Part shown: in pieces, positions 16,642-23,691 of the stretch | Position numbering within the stretch: position 1 is the stretch's first letter | How the letters are laid out: each line of letters opens with the position of its first letter | DNA from: Actinopolymorpha singaporensis | GTDB taxonomy: Bacteria > Actinomycetota > Actinomycetes > Propionibacteriales > Actinopolymorphaceae | Assembly: GCF_900104745.1 (NCBI RefSeq) | Contig: NZ_LT629732.1 | Span: 4,947,981 to 5,011,980, forward strand | Direction: 5' to 3' | Length of the DNA: 64,000 nucleotides | Made by a program: the position numbers and the translations under genes | Notes under the pieces: model-generated | The model's input: only the letters and a program-made list of their open reading frames with translations | Told to the model about the DNA's origin: nothing | Database searches by the model: none

Positions 16642-17652
16642 ATGAGTCCTCAGGTCGTCGTGGTCACCGGCGCGAGCGCCGGGGTCGGGCGCGCCACCGC
16701 CAAGGCGTTCGGTGCGCGCGGAGCGAAGGTGGCGCTGCTCGCGCGTGGCGACACCGGGCTGGCCGGTGCCGCCCGCGAGGTCGGCGAGGCCGGCGGGCGG
16801 GCGCTGCCGATCCCCGTCGACGTCGCCGACGCGGACCAGGTGGAGGCGGCCGCCGCCCGGATCGAGGACGAGCTCGGCCCGATCGACGTGTGGGTCAACG
16901 TCGCCTTCACCTCGGTGTTCGCACCGTTCCACCAGATCGGGGCCGACGAGTTCCGGCGGGTCACGGAGGTCACCTACCTCGGCTACGTCTACGGCACCAT
17001 GGCGGCGCTGCGGCGGATGCGTGACCGTGACGCGGGCACCATCGTCCAGGTCGGGTCCGCGCTGGCCTACCGGGGAATCCCCCTGCAGTCGGCGTACTGC
17101 GGCGCCAAGCACGCCATCCAGGGCTTCAACGAGTCGCTGCGCTGCGAACTCCTGCACGAGCGCAGCAACGTGCACGTGACGATGGTGCAGCTGCCGGCGG
17201 TCAACACCCCGCAGTTCACCTGGGTGCTGTCGCGGCTCCCCCGCCGTGCCCAGCCCGTCCCCCCGATCTACCAGCCGGAGGTCGCCGCGCGCGGTGTCGT
17301 GTACGCCGCGGACCACCCACGCCGCCGCGAGTACTGGGTGGGCGGCAGCACGGTGGCCACGCTGATCGCGAACGCCGTGGCGCCCGGCGTACTCGACCGC
17401 TACCTCGGGCGTACCGGCTTCGGCTCCCAGCAGACCGACCAGCCCCGCGACCCCGACCAGCCGGTCAACCTGTGGGAGCCCGCCGATGGCGCCGATGGAC
17501 AGGACTTCGGCGCGCACGGGCCGTTCGGCACGCGGGCGACCGGGCAGAGCATGCAGCAGTGGGCGTCGCACCATCCGAGGCTGTCGGCGGCCGGGGCGGC
17601 CGGTGGGCTCGCGGGGCTCGCCGCCCTGGCGGCGAAGGTCGTCCGCCGGTGA
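16642..17652 (+). CDS. SDR-family oxidoreductase with C-terminal extension
   Basis: The 336-residue protein is a classical short-chain dehydrogenase with an extra tail of about 90 residues. The NADP-binding loop is VVTGASAGVGRATAKAFG, and the catalytic segment SAYCGAKHAIQGFNES gives the Tyr-x3-Lys pair. The usual NNAG is changed to NVAF. The C-terminal part includes a hydrophobic Ala/Gly-rich stretch (SAAGAAGGLAGLAALAAK) that may touch the membrane. GAGGGA precedes the ATG. The next gene starts inside the stop codon, so the pair forms an operon. Substrate unknown. Confidence 0.85.
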   Translation: MSPQVVVVTGASAGVGRATAKAFGARGAKVALLARGDTGLAGAAREVGEAGGRALPIPVDVADADQVEAAAARIEDELGPIDVWVNVAFTSVFAPFHQIGADEFRRVTEVTYLGYVYGTMAALRRMRDRDAGTIVQVGSALAYRGIPLQSAYCGAKHAIQGFNESLRCELLHERSNVHVTMVQLPAVNTPQFTWVLSRLPRRAQPVPPIYQPEVAARGVVYAADHPRRREYWVGGSTVATLIANAVAPGVLDRYLGRTGFGSQQTDQPRDPDQPVNLWEPADGADGQDFGAHGPFGTRATGQSMQQWASHHPRLSAAGAAGGLAGLAALAAKVVRR

Positions 17653-18221
17653 ACGCGACGAACGCCGGGAACGCCGGGAACGCCGCAACCGTCGGCACCA
17701 CGGGCAACACCGGGAACGCGGTCAGTGCCGTCGGTGGCCTGTGCGCGAGGTCGGCGAAGAAGGCGGCCACCGCACTGGGCGCGGTGACGGCACTGAGCGC
17801 GGTCCGGTTCACGTACGGCACGGCGGAGGCGACGGTCCCCGACTTCGTGTCCCGGCACCTGGCGGGCCGCCCGCTGGACCGGCACGAACGCTTCGCTGCC
17901 CGGGTACTCGGCGTACGCCACACAGTCCAGGCCGGTGCCGCCACCGCGCTCGCCTCCCCGTCCGCCTACCGCCTCGGCGCAGGTGTCGACGCCCTGCACG
18001 CGCTCAGCATGGTGGGCCTGGCAGCGGTCGACCGCCGGCGGCGACGGCTCGCGCTGACCGAGACGGCGATCGCCTCGGCGATGGCGTTCGCCGGCCTGCA
18101 TGCTGCGCGGAGGGCCGGCCAGGCCCAGCAGGCGAACGACGCCTCGGCCGGCGGGCCAGGAGAGCCCGGCCAGGGGATCAGCTCTCCTGCCACCCCAGCA
18201 TCGAGGTCTCCACGTCCGTGA
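17649..18221 (+). CDS. hypothetical protein with Asn-Ala-Gly repeats, coupled to SDR
   Basis: I do not recognise a family for this 190-residue product. GTG 17649 overlaps the SDR stop (GTGA), which argues for real translation. The first 30 residues are a low-complexity run of Asn, Ala, Gly and Thr (NATNAGNAGNAATVG). The middle has amphipathic or weakly hydrophobic helices (GVRHTVQAGAATALASP, HALSMVGLAAV), and the C-terminus is Gly/Pro-rich. Its last 44 bases overlap the end of the convergent MarR gene. It may be a small membrane-associated partner of the SDR; this is a guess. Confidence 0.6.
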   Translation: MNATNAGNAGNAATVGTTGNTGNAVSAVGGLCARSAKKAATALGAVTALSAVRFTYGTAEATVPDFVSRHLAGRPLDRHERFAARVLGVRHTVQAGAATALASPSAYRLGAGVDALHALSMVGLAAVDRRRRRLALTETAIASAMAFAGLHAARRAGQAQQANDASAGGPGEPGQGISSPATPASRSPRP

Positions 18222-18774
18222 CCTCACCCGCCGCCGACGCGAACGCGTCCAGCGCGCCGGCCAGGCGCCGGCGCTGGACCTCCGGCATGCGCGCCACGAC
18301 CTCGGCGACCGCGGCCCGCCGGTGCCGCATCATCTGGTCGACCAGCCGCCGGCCCTTCGGGGTGAGGGTGAGCGCGAGGTGCCGCCGGTCGTTCGGGTCC
18401 TCGTCGCGCCGCAGCAACCTCGCCGCCACCAGCCGGTCGCAGATGCGGGTCGCGTTGGACGGGTGGACGCGGAGTTCACGGGCGACGGCACCCAGATTGA
18501 CCGGGCCGCGGGTGGCGATGACCACCAGCACCCGGAGTTGGCTGAGCGTCACCGAGTCCCCGACCTCGGCGACCGAACGCGCCACCACCGCCACCCACAC
18601 CCGCGCGGCCCGCAGCACGGAGTCGACCTGCCGGTCGCGCTCGGCCAGGTCGGCTGAGTCGGCGGGGTCGTCCTCCCACCCGAGCCGTTCGCCGGCTTGG
18701 GCGTCCCCCTCGGCCACGCCGCCCTGGTCGGCTTCGACGTTGCTGTCACCGTGGCCGGCATCCCCTGAGCCCAT
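18178..18774 (-). CDS. MarR-family transcriptional regulator
   Basis: The 198-residue protein has a winged helix of MarR type. TLSQLRVLVVIATRGPVNLG leads into the recognition region ELRVHPSNATRICDRLVAAR, and the wing is DPNDRRHLALTLTPKGRRLV. The first 45 residues are an acidic, Gly-rich extension unlike the family core, so the true start may be further in. It is divergent from the GH15 gene. A palindrome lies 23 bases upstream of its ATG, which fits autoregulation and control of the GH15 gene. Confidence 0.85.
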   Translation of the reverse strand: MGSGDAGHGDSNVEADQGGVAEGDAQAGERLGWEDDPADSADLAERDRQVDSVLRAARVWVAVVARSVAEVGDSVTLSQLRVLVVIATRGPVNLGAVARELRVHPSNATRICDRLVAARLLRRDEDPNDRRHLALTLTPKGRRLVDQMMRHRRAAVAEVVARMPEVQRRRLAGALDAFASAAGEVTDVETSMLGWQES

Positions 18775-18796
18775 CCGCCAAGTATCCGCGAAATAG

Positions 18797-18810
18797 TTGC
18801 GCCTATGCAA
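18797..18810. promoter_or_regulatory. palindromic site TTGCGCCTATGCAA between MarR and GH15 genes
   Basis: The outer arms TTGC and GCAA are symmetric. The site covers the ATG assigned to the GH15 gene (18805), which suggests either a leaderless GH15 message with the repressor sitting on its start, or a later true start. A close relative lies at 16605-16618. Confidence 0.5.
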
Positions 18811-20565
18811 ACGTCGCCCTTGACGAACGACTTCCCGCCCACCGTGCTCCGCGAGTACGCACTGATCGCCGACGGTGAGCGGGGTGCGCTGTGCGGGCCT
18901 CACGGAGAGCTCACGTGGCTGTGCGCGCCCCGATGGGACGACGAGGCGGTCCTGTCCGGCCTGGTCGGCGGTGGCGGCGTCTATGCCGTCACCCCGACCG
19001 AACGCCATGTCTGGGGCGGCCACTACGAGCCGGGCTCCCTCGTGTGGCGCAACCGCTGGGTCACCACCGCCGGGATCGTGGAGTGCCGGGACGCGCTCGC
19101 CGTCCCCGGTGACCCGCACCGGGCCGTCGTCCTCCGCCGGGTCGAGTCCCCGGAGGGCACCGCCCGGGTCCGGGTCGTGCTCGACCTGCGCGCCCGCTTC
19201 GGCCAGGAACCCATGCGCGACGTCCGGCGTACGATCGACGGCCGGTGGACGGCTCGGACCGGGCCGCTGTGGATCCGCTGGACGGGGGCTCCGGCCGCCC
19301 AGCCGGACGAGGACGGACGGCTGGAGCTGGAGCTCACCGTGCCCGGAGGTGACCACCGCAACCTGGTCCTGGAGATCAGCGACCACGAGCTCCCCGAACC
19401 CGTCGATCCGGACCAGGCGTGGGCGCGTACCGAGGAGGAGTGGCGCGCGACGGTGCCGGAGTTCGCGAACTCGGTGGCACCGCGCGACACCCGCCACGCG
19501 TACGCCCTCCTGCGCGGGCTGACCACCGGGACCGGCGCCATGGTCGCGGCCGCCACGCTCGGACTCCCCGAGCGGGCCGAGGCCGGCCGCAACTACGACT
19601 ACCGCTACGCGTGGATCCGCGACCAGTGCTACGCCGGGATCGCGGTCGGCGTCGACGGGCCGCACCCCCTGCTCGACGACGCGGTGAAGGTGACCACCGC
19701 CCGCCTGCTCGAACACGGTGACCGGCTCGCCCCCGGCTACCGGACCGACGGCTCGGCCATCCCCCGCGAGCGGAAGCTCCACCTTCCCGGTTACCCCGGC
19801 GGCGCGGACATCGTGGGCAACTGGGTGAACGGTCAGTTCCAGCTCGACGCGTTCGGCGAGATCCTCCAGCTGCTGACGGTCGCGGCTCACCACGACCGGC
19901 TCGACGACGACGCGAGGCGCGCGCTGTACCTCGCCGTGGACGTGATCGAACGCCGCTGGGACAGGCCGGACGCCGGGATCTGGGAGTTGCGCGACGACTG
20001 GTGGACGCACTCCCGGCTCGCCTGCGTCGCCGGGCTGCGGGCGGCCGCCGGCGTCGTCACCCGCGGCGAGGCGGACCGGCTGTCCGACCTGGCCGACACC
20101 ATCCTGCGAGAGACCTCGAGACGCTGTACGCGACCGGACCAGGCGTGGCGGCGCAGCCCGCGTCACGACGGCACCGACGCGGCCCTGCTGCTGCCGCCGG
20201 TGCGGGGAGCACTCCCCCGCGACGACCCGCGGGTACGCGCGACGATCGCCGCCGTGGAGAAGGAGCTCACCCAGGACGGCTACGCCTACCGGTTCGCGCC
20301 CGAAGACGACGTACCACTCGGGGAGGACGAGGGCGCGTTCCTGCTCTGTGGCTTCGAGCTGGCGCTGGCCCACTGGCACCAGGGGCGGATCGATCAGGCC
20401 GTCCGCTGGTTCGAGCGCAACCGTGCGGCGTGCGGGCCGCCGGGACTGTTCGCCGAGGAGTACGACGTACGCCAGCGGCAGCTGCGCGGGAACCTCCCGC
20501 AGGCCTTCGTACACGCGATGTTCCTGGAGACGTCCCTGCGGCTGGCCGGCGATCCCGGCCGGTGA
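18805..20565 (+). CDS. GH15 family glucoamylase/trehalase-like enzyme
   Basis: The 586-residue cytosolic protein has the two-part layout of prokaryotic GH15: an N-terminal beta-sandwich (to about residue 220) and an (alpha/alpha)6 barrel. Signatures are NYDYRYAWIRDQCYAG, PDAGIWELRDDWWTHSRL with the first catalytic Glu, and LFAEEYDVRQRQLRGNLPQA with the second. Actinobacterial members of this length include trehalases as well as glucan hydrolases, so specificity is open. The divergent MarR gene and the shared palindrome suggest induction by a small ligand. No good ribosome site precedes the ATG. Confidence 0.88.
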   Translation: MQTSPLTNDFPPTVLREYALIADGERGALCGPHGELTWLCAPRWDDEAVLSGLVGGGGVYAVTPTERHVWGGHYEPGSLVWRNRWVTTAGIVECRDALAVPGDPHRAVVLRRVESPEGTARVRVVLDLRARFGQEPMRDVRRTIDGRWTARTGPLWIRWTGAPAAQPDEDGRLELELTVPGGDHRNLVLEISDHELPEPVDPDQAWARTEEEWRATVPEFANSVAPRDTRHAYALLRGLTTGTGAMVAAATLGLPERAEAGRNYDYRYAWIRDQCYAGIAVGVDGPHPLLDDAVKVTTARLLEHGDRLAPGYRTDGSAIPRERKLHLPGYPGGADIVGNWVNGQFQLDAFGEILQLLTVAAHHDRLDDDARRALYLAVDVIERRWDRPDAGIWELRDDWWTHSRLACVAGLRAAAGVVTRGEADRLSDLADTILRETSRRCTRPDQAWRRSPRHDGTDAALLLPPVRGALPRDDPRVRATIAAVEKELTQDGYAYRFAPEDDVPLGEDEGAFLLCGFELALAHWHQGRIDQAVRWFERNRAACGPPGLFAEEYDVRQRQLRGNLPQAFVHAMFLETSLRLAGDPGR

Positions 20566-20608
20566 GATCCCCGCTGCCGCCCGCGCGTTCGTCGGCCATG
20601 ATGGCCCG

Positions 20609-21010
20609 ATGCGCCACGAAGACGCCCGGGCCTTCGCCGACCGGTGGGTCCGCGCCTGGAACGCCCACGACCTCGACACCCTCCTGGAGCACTTCGCCGA
20701 CGACGTGGTGTTCACCTCGCCGGTCGCCGCGCGGCTGCTCGGCGGTGATGGAGTCATCCGTGGCAAGGAGGCCCTGCGGGCGTACTGGACCGAAGGCCTG
20801 GCCCGCATTCCCGACCTGCGGTTCGAGGTGCTCGGCGTCTACGTCGGCGTCGGCACCCTCGTGATCAACTACCGCAACCAGGTGGGCGGAGTCGTCAACG
20901 AGGTCCTGACGTTCGGCGGGGACACCGGGGATGGCGGAGGCCTCGTGACCCACGGCGACGGGACCTACCTCGACGACGGCGACAACCAGGCGGGGCTACG
21001 CGTCGACTGA
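20609..21010 (+). CDS. SnoaL-like / NTF2-fold small protein
   Basis: The 133-residue protein fits the SnoaL-like cone fold: WVRAWNAHDLDTLLEHFADD, a GVIRGKEALRAYWTEGL segment and a final VINYRNQVGGVVNEVLTFG strand region. Members are enzymes or ligand-binding proteins; no active-site residues can be assigned here. It follows the GH15 gene by 43 bases and may be co-transcribed. Confidence 0.75.
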   Translation: MRHEDARAFADRWVRAWNAHDLDTLLEHFADDVVFTSPVAARLLGGDGVIRGKEALRAYWTEGLARIPDLRFEVLGVYVGVGTLVINYRNQVGGVVNEVLTFGGDTGDGGGLVTHGDGTYLDDGDNQAGLRVD

Positions 21011-21019
21011 TCGGCCGGG

Positions 21020-22222
21020 CTACGCGTCGAGCGACCCGGTGGGCTCGGCCTCCAGGCGGCCCCGTGCCGACGGACAGATCTCCTCCGCCGACGGCAGGCC
21101 GATGAGCAGCCGTTTGACCTCCAGCAGGAACATGCCGAGCGCCGACGGGTCCGCGGCGGAGCGGGCGTCGAGGTCGGCCTGCAGCTCCGCACTCAGCGAG
21201 CCCGCGACGCTGAGGGCCTCGGCGTAGCCTGCCCGGTCCTCGTCGGTGCAGCGCCCGGCCACGTGGTCAGAGTACGTTTGGCAGGCCTGGGCCAGCCGGT
21301 CGCACAGGTCGGCGTACGGCCCGGCGCTTTCGGGGCCGGGCAACTGGCTCCGGAACGCCTCGTCGGTCCCCTCCAACAGAACCCTCACCAGGCCGTTCAC
21401 CGAACCGACCACCCGGCTCACCACCCCGGCGACCTCCTCCGGGTCAGGGCCGGCCGACTGCCGACGGACGGGTTCGTACCGAGGGTTCCACCGGCGGCTC
21501 TCGGCGCTCCATCCGCTGAGGGTGCGGGCGCGGTCGGCCATCCGGGTCAGCTCACGCCCTCGTTCGTCCCACCGGAGTACGGCGTCCCGGTCGACACCCG
21601 ACCGCAGGCCGTCCGCGATCGACCGGAGGATTTCGCCCGCCTCCCAGCTCACCGCCTGCGTCGCCTCCAGGCCGCGACGGTGATAGACGGGCGGGAGAAT
21701 CACCGCGTTGACGACCACGCCGATCACCGCCCCGATCGCTGCCTCCCGCAGCCGGTCGACCACCGCGCCGAACGACACCGTGCCGTACACCAGTACGAAC
21801 AACGCCGTCGTGGCGCTGTAGACGCCCTGGTCGCCCACCCGCCGCCACAAGGTCAGCGCCAGCGTCGCCGGGAGCACGAGGCACATGGCCGCCAGCGTGT
21901 TCGGCACGAAGACATGTACGCCGGTGGCCACCACGGTGCCGATCGCCATGGCGCCGAGCTGCCACAGCCCGTCGCGAACGGAGCGGTAGACGGTCGTCTG
22001 TACGGTGACGATCGCCACCCAGGGTGCGATGACCGCAAGTGGTGAGTCCAGCCACCAGCCCGCGACGAGCCACGCGAGGATGCCGGCGAGGGCGGCCTTC
22101 GCGGACTGGGCGGCCATGGTGGAACGATGACCGCGCCCGGCCGGGCGGGCCGCCGGGATCCGGTCCCGCACCCGGTCGAACCCCGACCGGGTCGAAGCCA
22201 GTGCAGTTCGCAGGCCGATCAT
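21020..22222 (-). CDS. FUSC / aromatic-acid exporter-type membrane protein
   Basis: The 400-residue protein begins with about six closely packed transmembrane helices (residues roughly 35-175, including AALAGILAWLVAGWWL and AAIGAVIGVVVNAVILPPVY). A long cytoplasmic helical domain follows. This matches single-module FUSC or DUF939-like proteins related to the aromatic acid efflux family. The conserved early segment SPLAVIAPWVAIVTVQTTVY is typical. The substrate is unknown. It ends close to the convergent SnoaL-like gene, leaving almost no terminator space. Confidence 0.8.
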   Translation of the reverse strand: MIGLRTALASTRSGFDRVRDRIPAARPAGRGHRSTMAAQSAKAALAGILAWLVAGWWLDSPLAVIAPWVAIVTVQTTVYRSVRDGLWQLGAMAIGTVVATGVHVFVPNTLAAMCLVLPATLALTLWRRVGDQGVYSATTALFVLVYGTVSFGAVVDRLREAAIGAVIGVVVNAVILPPVYHRRGLEATQAVSWEAGEILRSIADGLRSGVDRDAVLRWDERGRELTRMADRARTLSGWSAESRRWNPRYEPVRRQSAGPDPEEVAGVVSRVVGSVNGLVRVLLEGTDEAFRSQLPGPESAGPYADLCDRLAQACQTYSDHVAGRCTDEDRAGYAEALSVAGSLSAELQADLDARSAADPSALGMFLLEVKRLLIGLPSAEEICPSARGRLEAEPTGSLDA

Positions 22223-22282
22223 TCACCTCCGGAGGCTGGGGAGGTCGATACGAGCGTGCCGGACAGCCGCCCGGGCTGACCC

Positions 22283-22585
22283 TCAGGTCTTCCGGCCGTC
22301 CTCGATGCGCTGGAGGATGCGCCGGGCGGCGGCCTCCTCCTCGTCGGTCTCGGCCGGTGACGCCCCGCCGGACCCGCCGCCGGCGCGCCGGATCTCGACG
22401 CGCTCGAGTACGAGCTTCGCCTCGCGCTCCAGCAGTTCGGTGATCTCCCCGCCGGGGGCTCCCGGCCAGAACTCAGCCGGCTCGGGCATGTCCTTGGCCA
22501 GCGGCTCCTCCTTGCTGGGATAGAACTCCTGCCGACGGGTCCGAACCTCCGCGAGCTCGGCGGAGACCTCTTCCTCTGTGCGCAC
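22283..22585 (-). CDS. small acidic hypothetical protein
   Basis: This 100-residue product has no recognised domain. It is rich in Glu and Arg with long predicted helices (TEEEVSAELAEVRTRRQEF and ITELLEREAKLVLERVEIRR) around a Pro-rich centre, ending with an EEEAAARRILQRIEDG helix. GTG 22585 has a near-perfect AAGGAGG ribosome site. It lies upstream of the FUSC gene on the same strand, 60 bases away. Confidence 0.65.
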   Translation of the reverse strand: MRTEEEVSAELAEVRTRRQEFYPSKEEPLAKDMPEPAEFWPGAPGGEITELLEREAKLVLERVEIRRAGGGSGGASPAETDEEEAAARRILQRIEDGRKT

Positions 22586-22683
22586 GGGTCCTCCTTGCGG
22601 TCGGGGTCGCTTGATCGCAAAGCGCGGGTGTTCTACCCCGGTGGGTCCACCCTGACACGTTGGGGCGGGGTTCGAAGCGGGCC

Positions 22684-22908
22684 CTAGGGTGGTGGCGGCT
22701 CGGCCGGGACGGCGGCGATCCGCTCGAGTCGCCGAGCCAGGGTCGGGCACCCGGCCGCCGCCCGCCGGGCATGGCGTACCTCCTCCTCGGTGAGCAGTCG
22801 CTCGTCCACGATCGGGTAACCCCACTCGTCGAGCGTGACGGCCTCAGGGAGGAGTTCGGCGCACAGACCGTGTGCCACGCAGGCGATCGGGTCCACGTGG
22901 AGCGCCAT
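22684..22908 (-). CDS. ferredoxin, probably [3Fe-4S]
   Basis: The 74-residue protein shows the single-cluster actinobacterial ferredoxin pattern: Cys10, Cys16 (CVAHGLC) and Cys54 followed by Pro (AAGCPTLA), with DEWGYPIVD between. Such ferredoxins pass electrons to cytochromes P450 or other oxidoreductases in the cytosol. I chose ATG 22908 because GAGGAC precedes it and relatives start at this point. An earlier ATG at 23019 overlaps the stop of the upstream NuoF-like frame as ATGA and would add 37 residues. The broken NuoF-like neighbour suggests the original partner is lost. Confidence 0.8.
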   Translation of the reverse strand: MALHVDPIACVAHGLCAELLPEAVTLDEWGYPIVDERLLTEEEVRHARRAAAGCPTLARRLERIAAVPAEPPPP

Positions 22909-23015
22909 CGCGTCCTCGCCGAGAGCCCGCGCGAGCTCCCGCCTCGCCGACCTTCGCGTCCTCGACATCCTCGCCTTCCCCCACGCACGCGGCTTCCCCG
23001 ACACCCCTGGCGCGC

Positions 23016-23438
23016 TCATCGGACCTGGAGGCGCGGGGCGTTCGGCACCGGCAGGACCGCCGGGTGTCCCACTCCCCGGCAGGGATGGTCGGTCGCATGC
23101 CGGTCGACGTCCGTCGCGAACGTCCGCAGCGCGCTGCGCGCGAATCCCACCGCACCGTCCGGGTGCCGGCAGGCACCACGGCCGGGGATCACCTCCAGTC
23201 GCCGGTGCAGCCGACGCACCGGAACGTACGCCGAACTGCTGGCCGGAGCCGCGGCCTGGTCGGAGCCCTGCTGCGGCGCCGTGTCGGGAGCCCGCAGGAA
23301 ATCGTCATCGGTGGACCCGCTGGCCGAGCCGTCCGTCGAGGAGTTCGTGTTTGTCGTACCGCTCGTTCCGTCGGCGGCCGAGTTGTTCGCCAGCGGCACC
23401 CCGATTCCGGCCGCGAGGGCCCTCGCGGCGACGCCCAC
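23016..23438 (-). pseudogene. C-terminal fragment of a NuoF-like iron-sulfur protein
   Basis: The segment VIPGRGACRHPDGAVGFARS, followed by ALRTFATDVDRH, resembles the C-terminus of short actinobacterial proteins with a NuoF-type iron-sulfur binding region. These relatives are several hundred residues long and are commonly encoded next to a small ferredoxin. Here only about 140 codons remain; the first half is low-complexity Ser/Thr/Asp sequence, and the flavin- and NAD-binding parts are absent. Its stop overlaps an ATG of the ferredoxin frame. I read it as a deletion remnant. Confidence 0.5.
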
Positions 23439-23657
23439 CAGAGGGTGAGCGCCCTGATGCGCCCCAGACCCCGGTCCCGGGTCGTCGGGGCGCCCGCGCC
23501 CGGTGATCTCACCTGATCCATCGCATCCGCCCGAAAGCTCGTCCGGTCGCTCCGAAAGCTCGTCCGGTCGCTTCTAATGCGGCTCGGCTGACTTCGCGCG
23601 TGCGTTCGCGGGTTGAGAACCTCCTTTGTGCCAGCCGTGAGATTGCTGTGAGAGCTT
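23439..23657. other. gene-free region
   Basis: No supported gene. It holds one 21-base tandem duplication, listed separately, and otherwise nothing recognisable. Confidence 0.5.
23531..23572. repeat. 21-base tandem duplication (two copies)
   Basis: Two identical 21-base copies (23531-23551 and 23552-23572, beginning CCGAAAGCTCGTCC) lie head to tail in non-coding sequence near the HNH gene. There are only two copies and no spacers. Confidence 0.8.
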
Positions 23658-23681
23658 CCCGGGGAGTCGATGCTCCCCGGG
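23658..23681 (-). terminator. terminator hairpin of the HNH gene
   Basis: A 9-bp perfect stem (CCCGGGGAG with CTCCCCGGG) and a 6-base loop lie ten bases past the stop of the leftward HNH gene. Confidence 0.65.
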
Positions 23682-23691
23682 GTGACCTGGT

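Noticed and set aside
18775-20808. Long leftward frame continuing upstream of the MarR gene across GH15
   Set aside because: Only the last 198 codons look like MarR; the rest is antisense to a clear GH15 enzyme.
23531-23572. Two-copy repeat considered as a CRISPR or attachment site
   Set aside because: Only two contiguous copies, no spacers, no integrase or cas gene, no matching copy seen elsewhere in the window.
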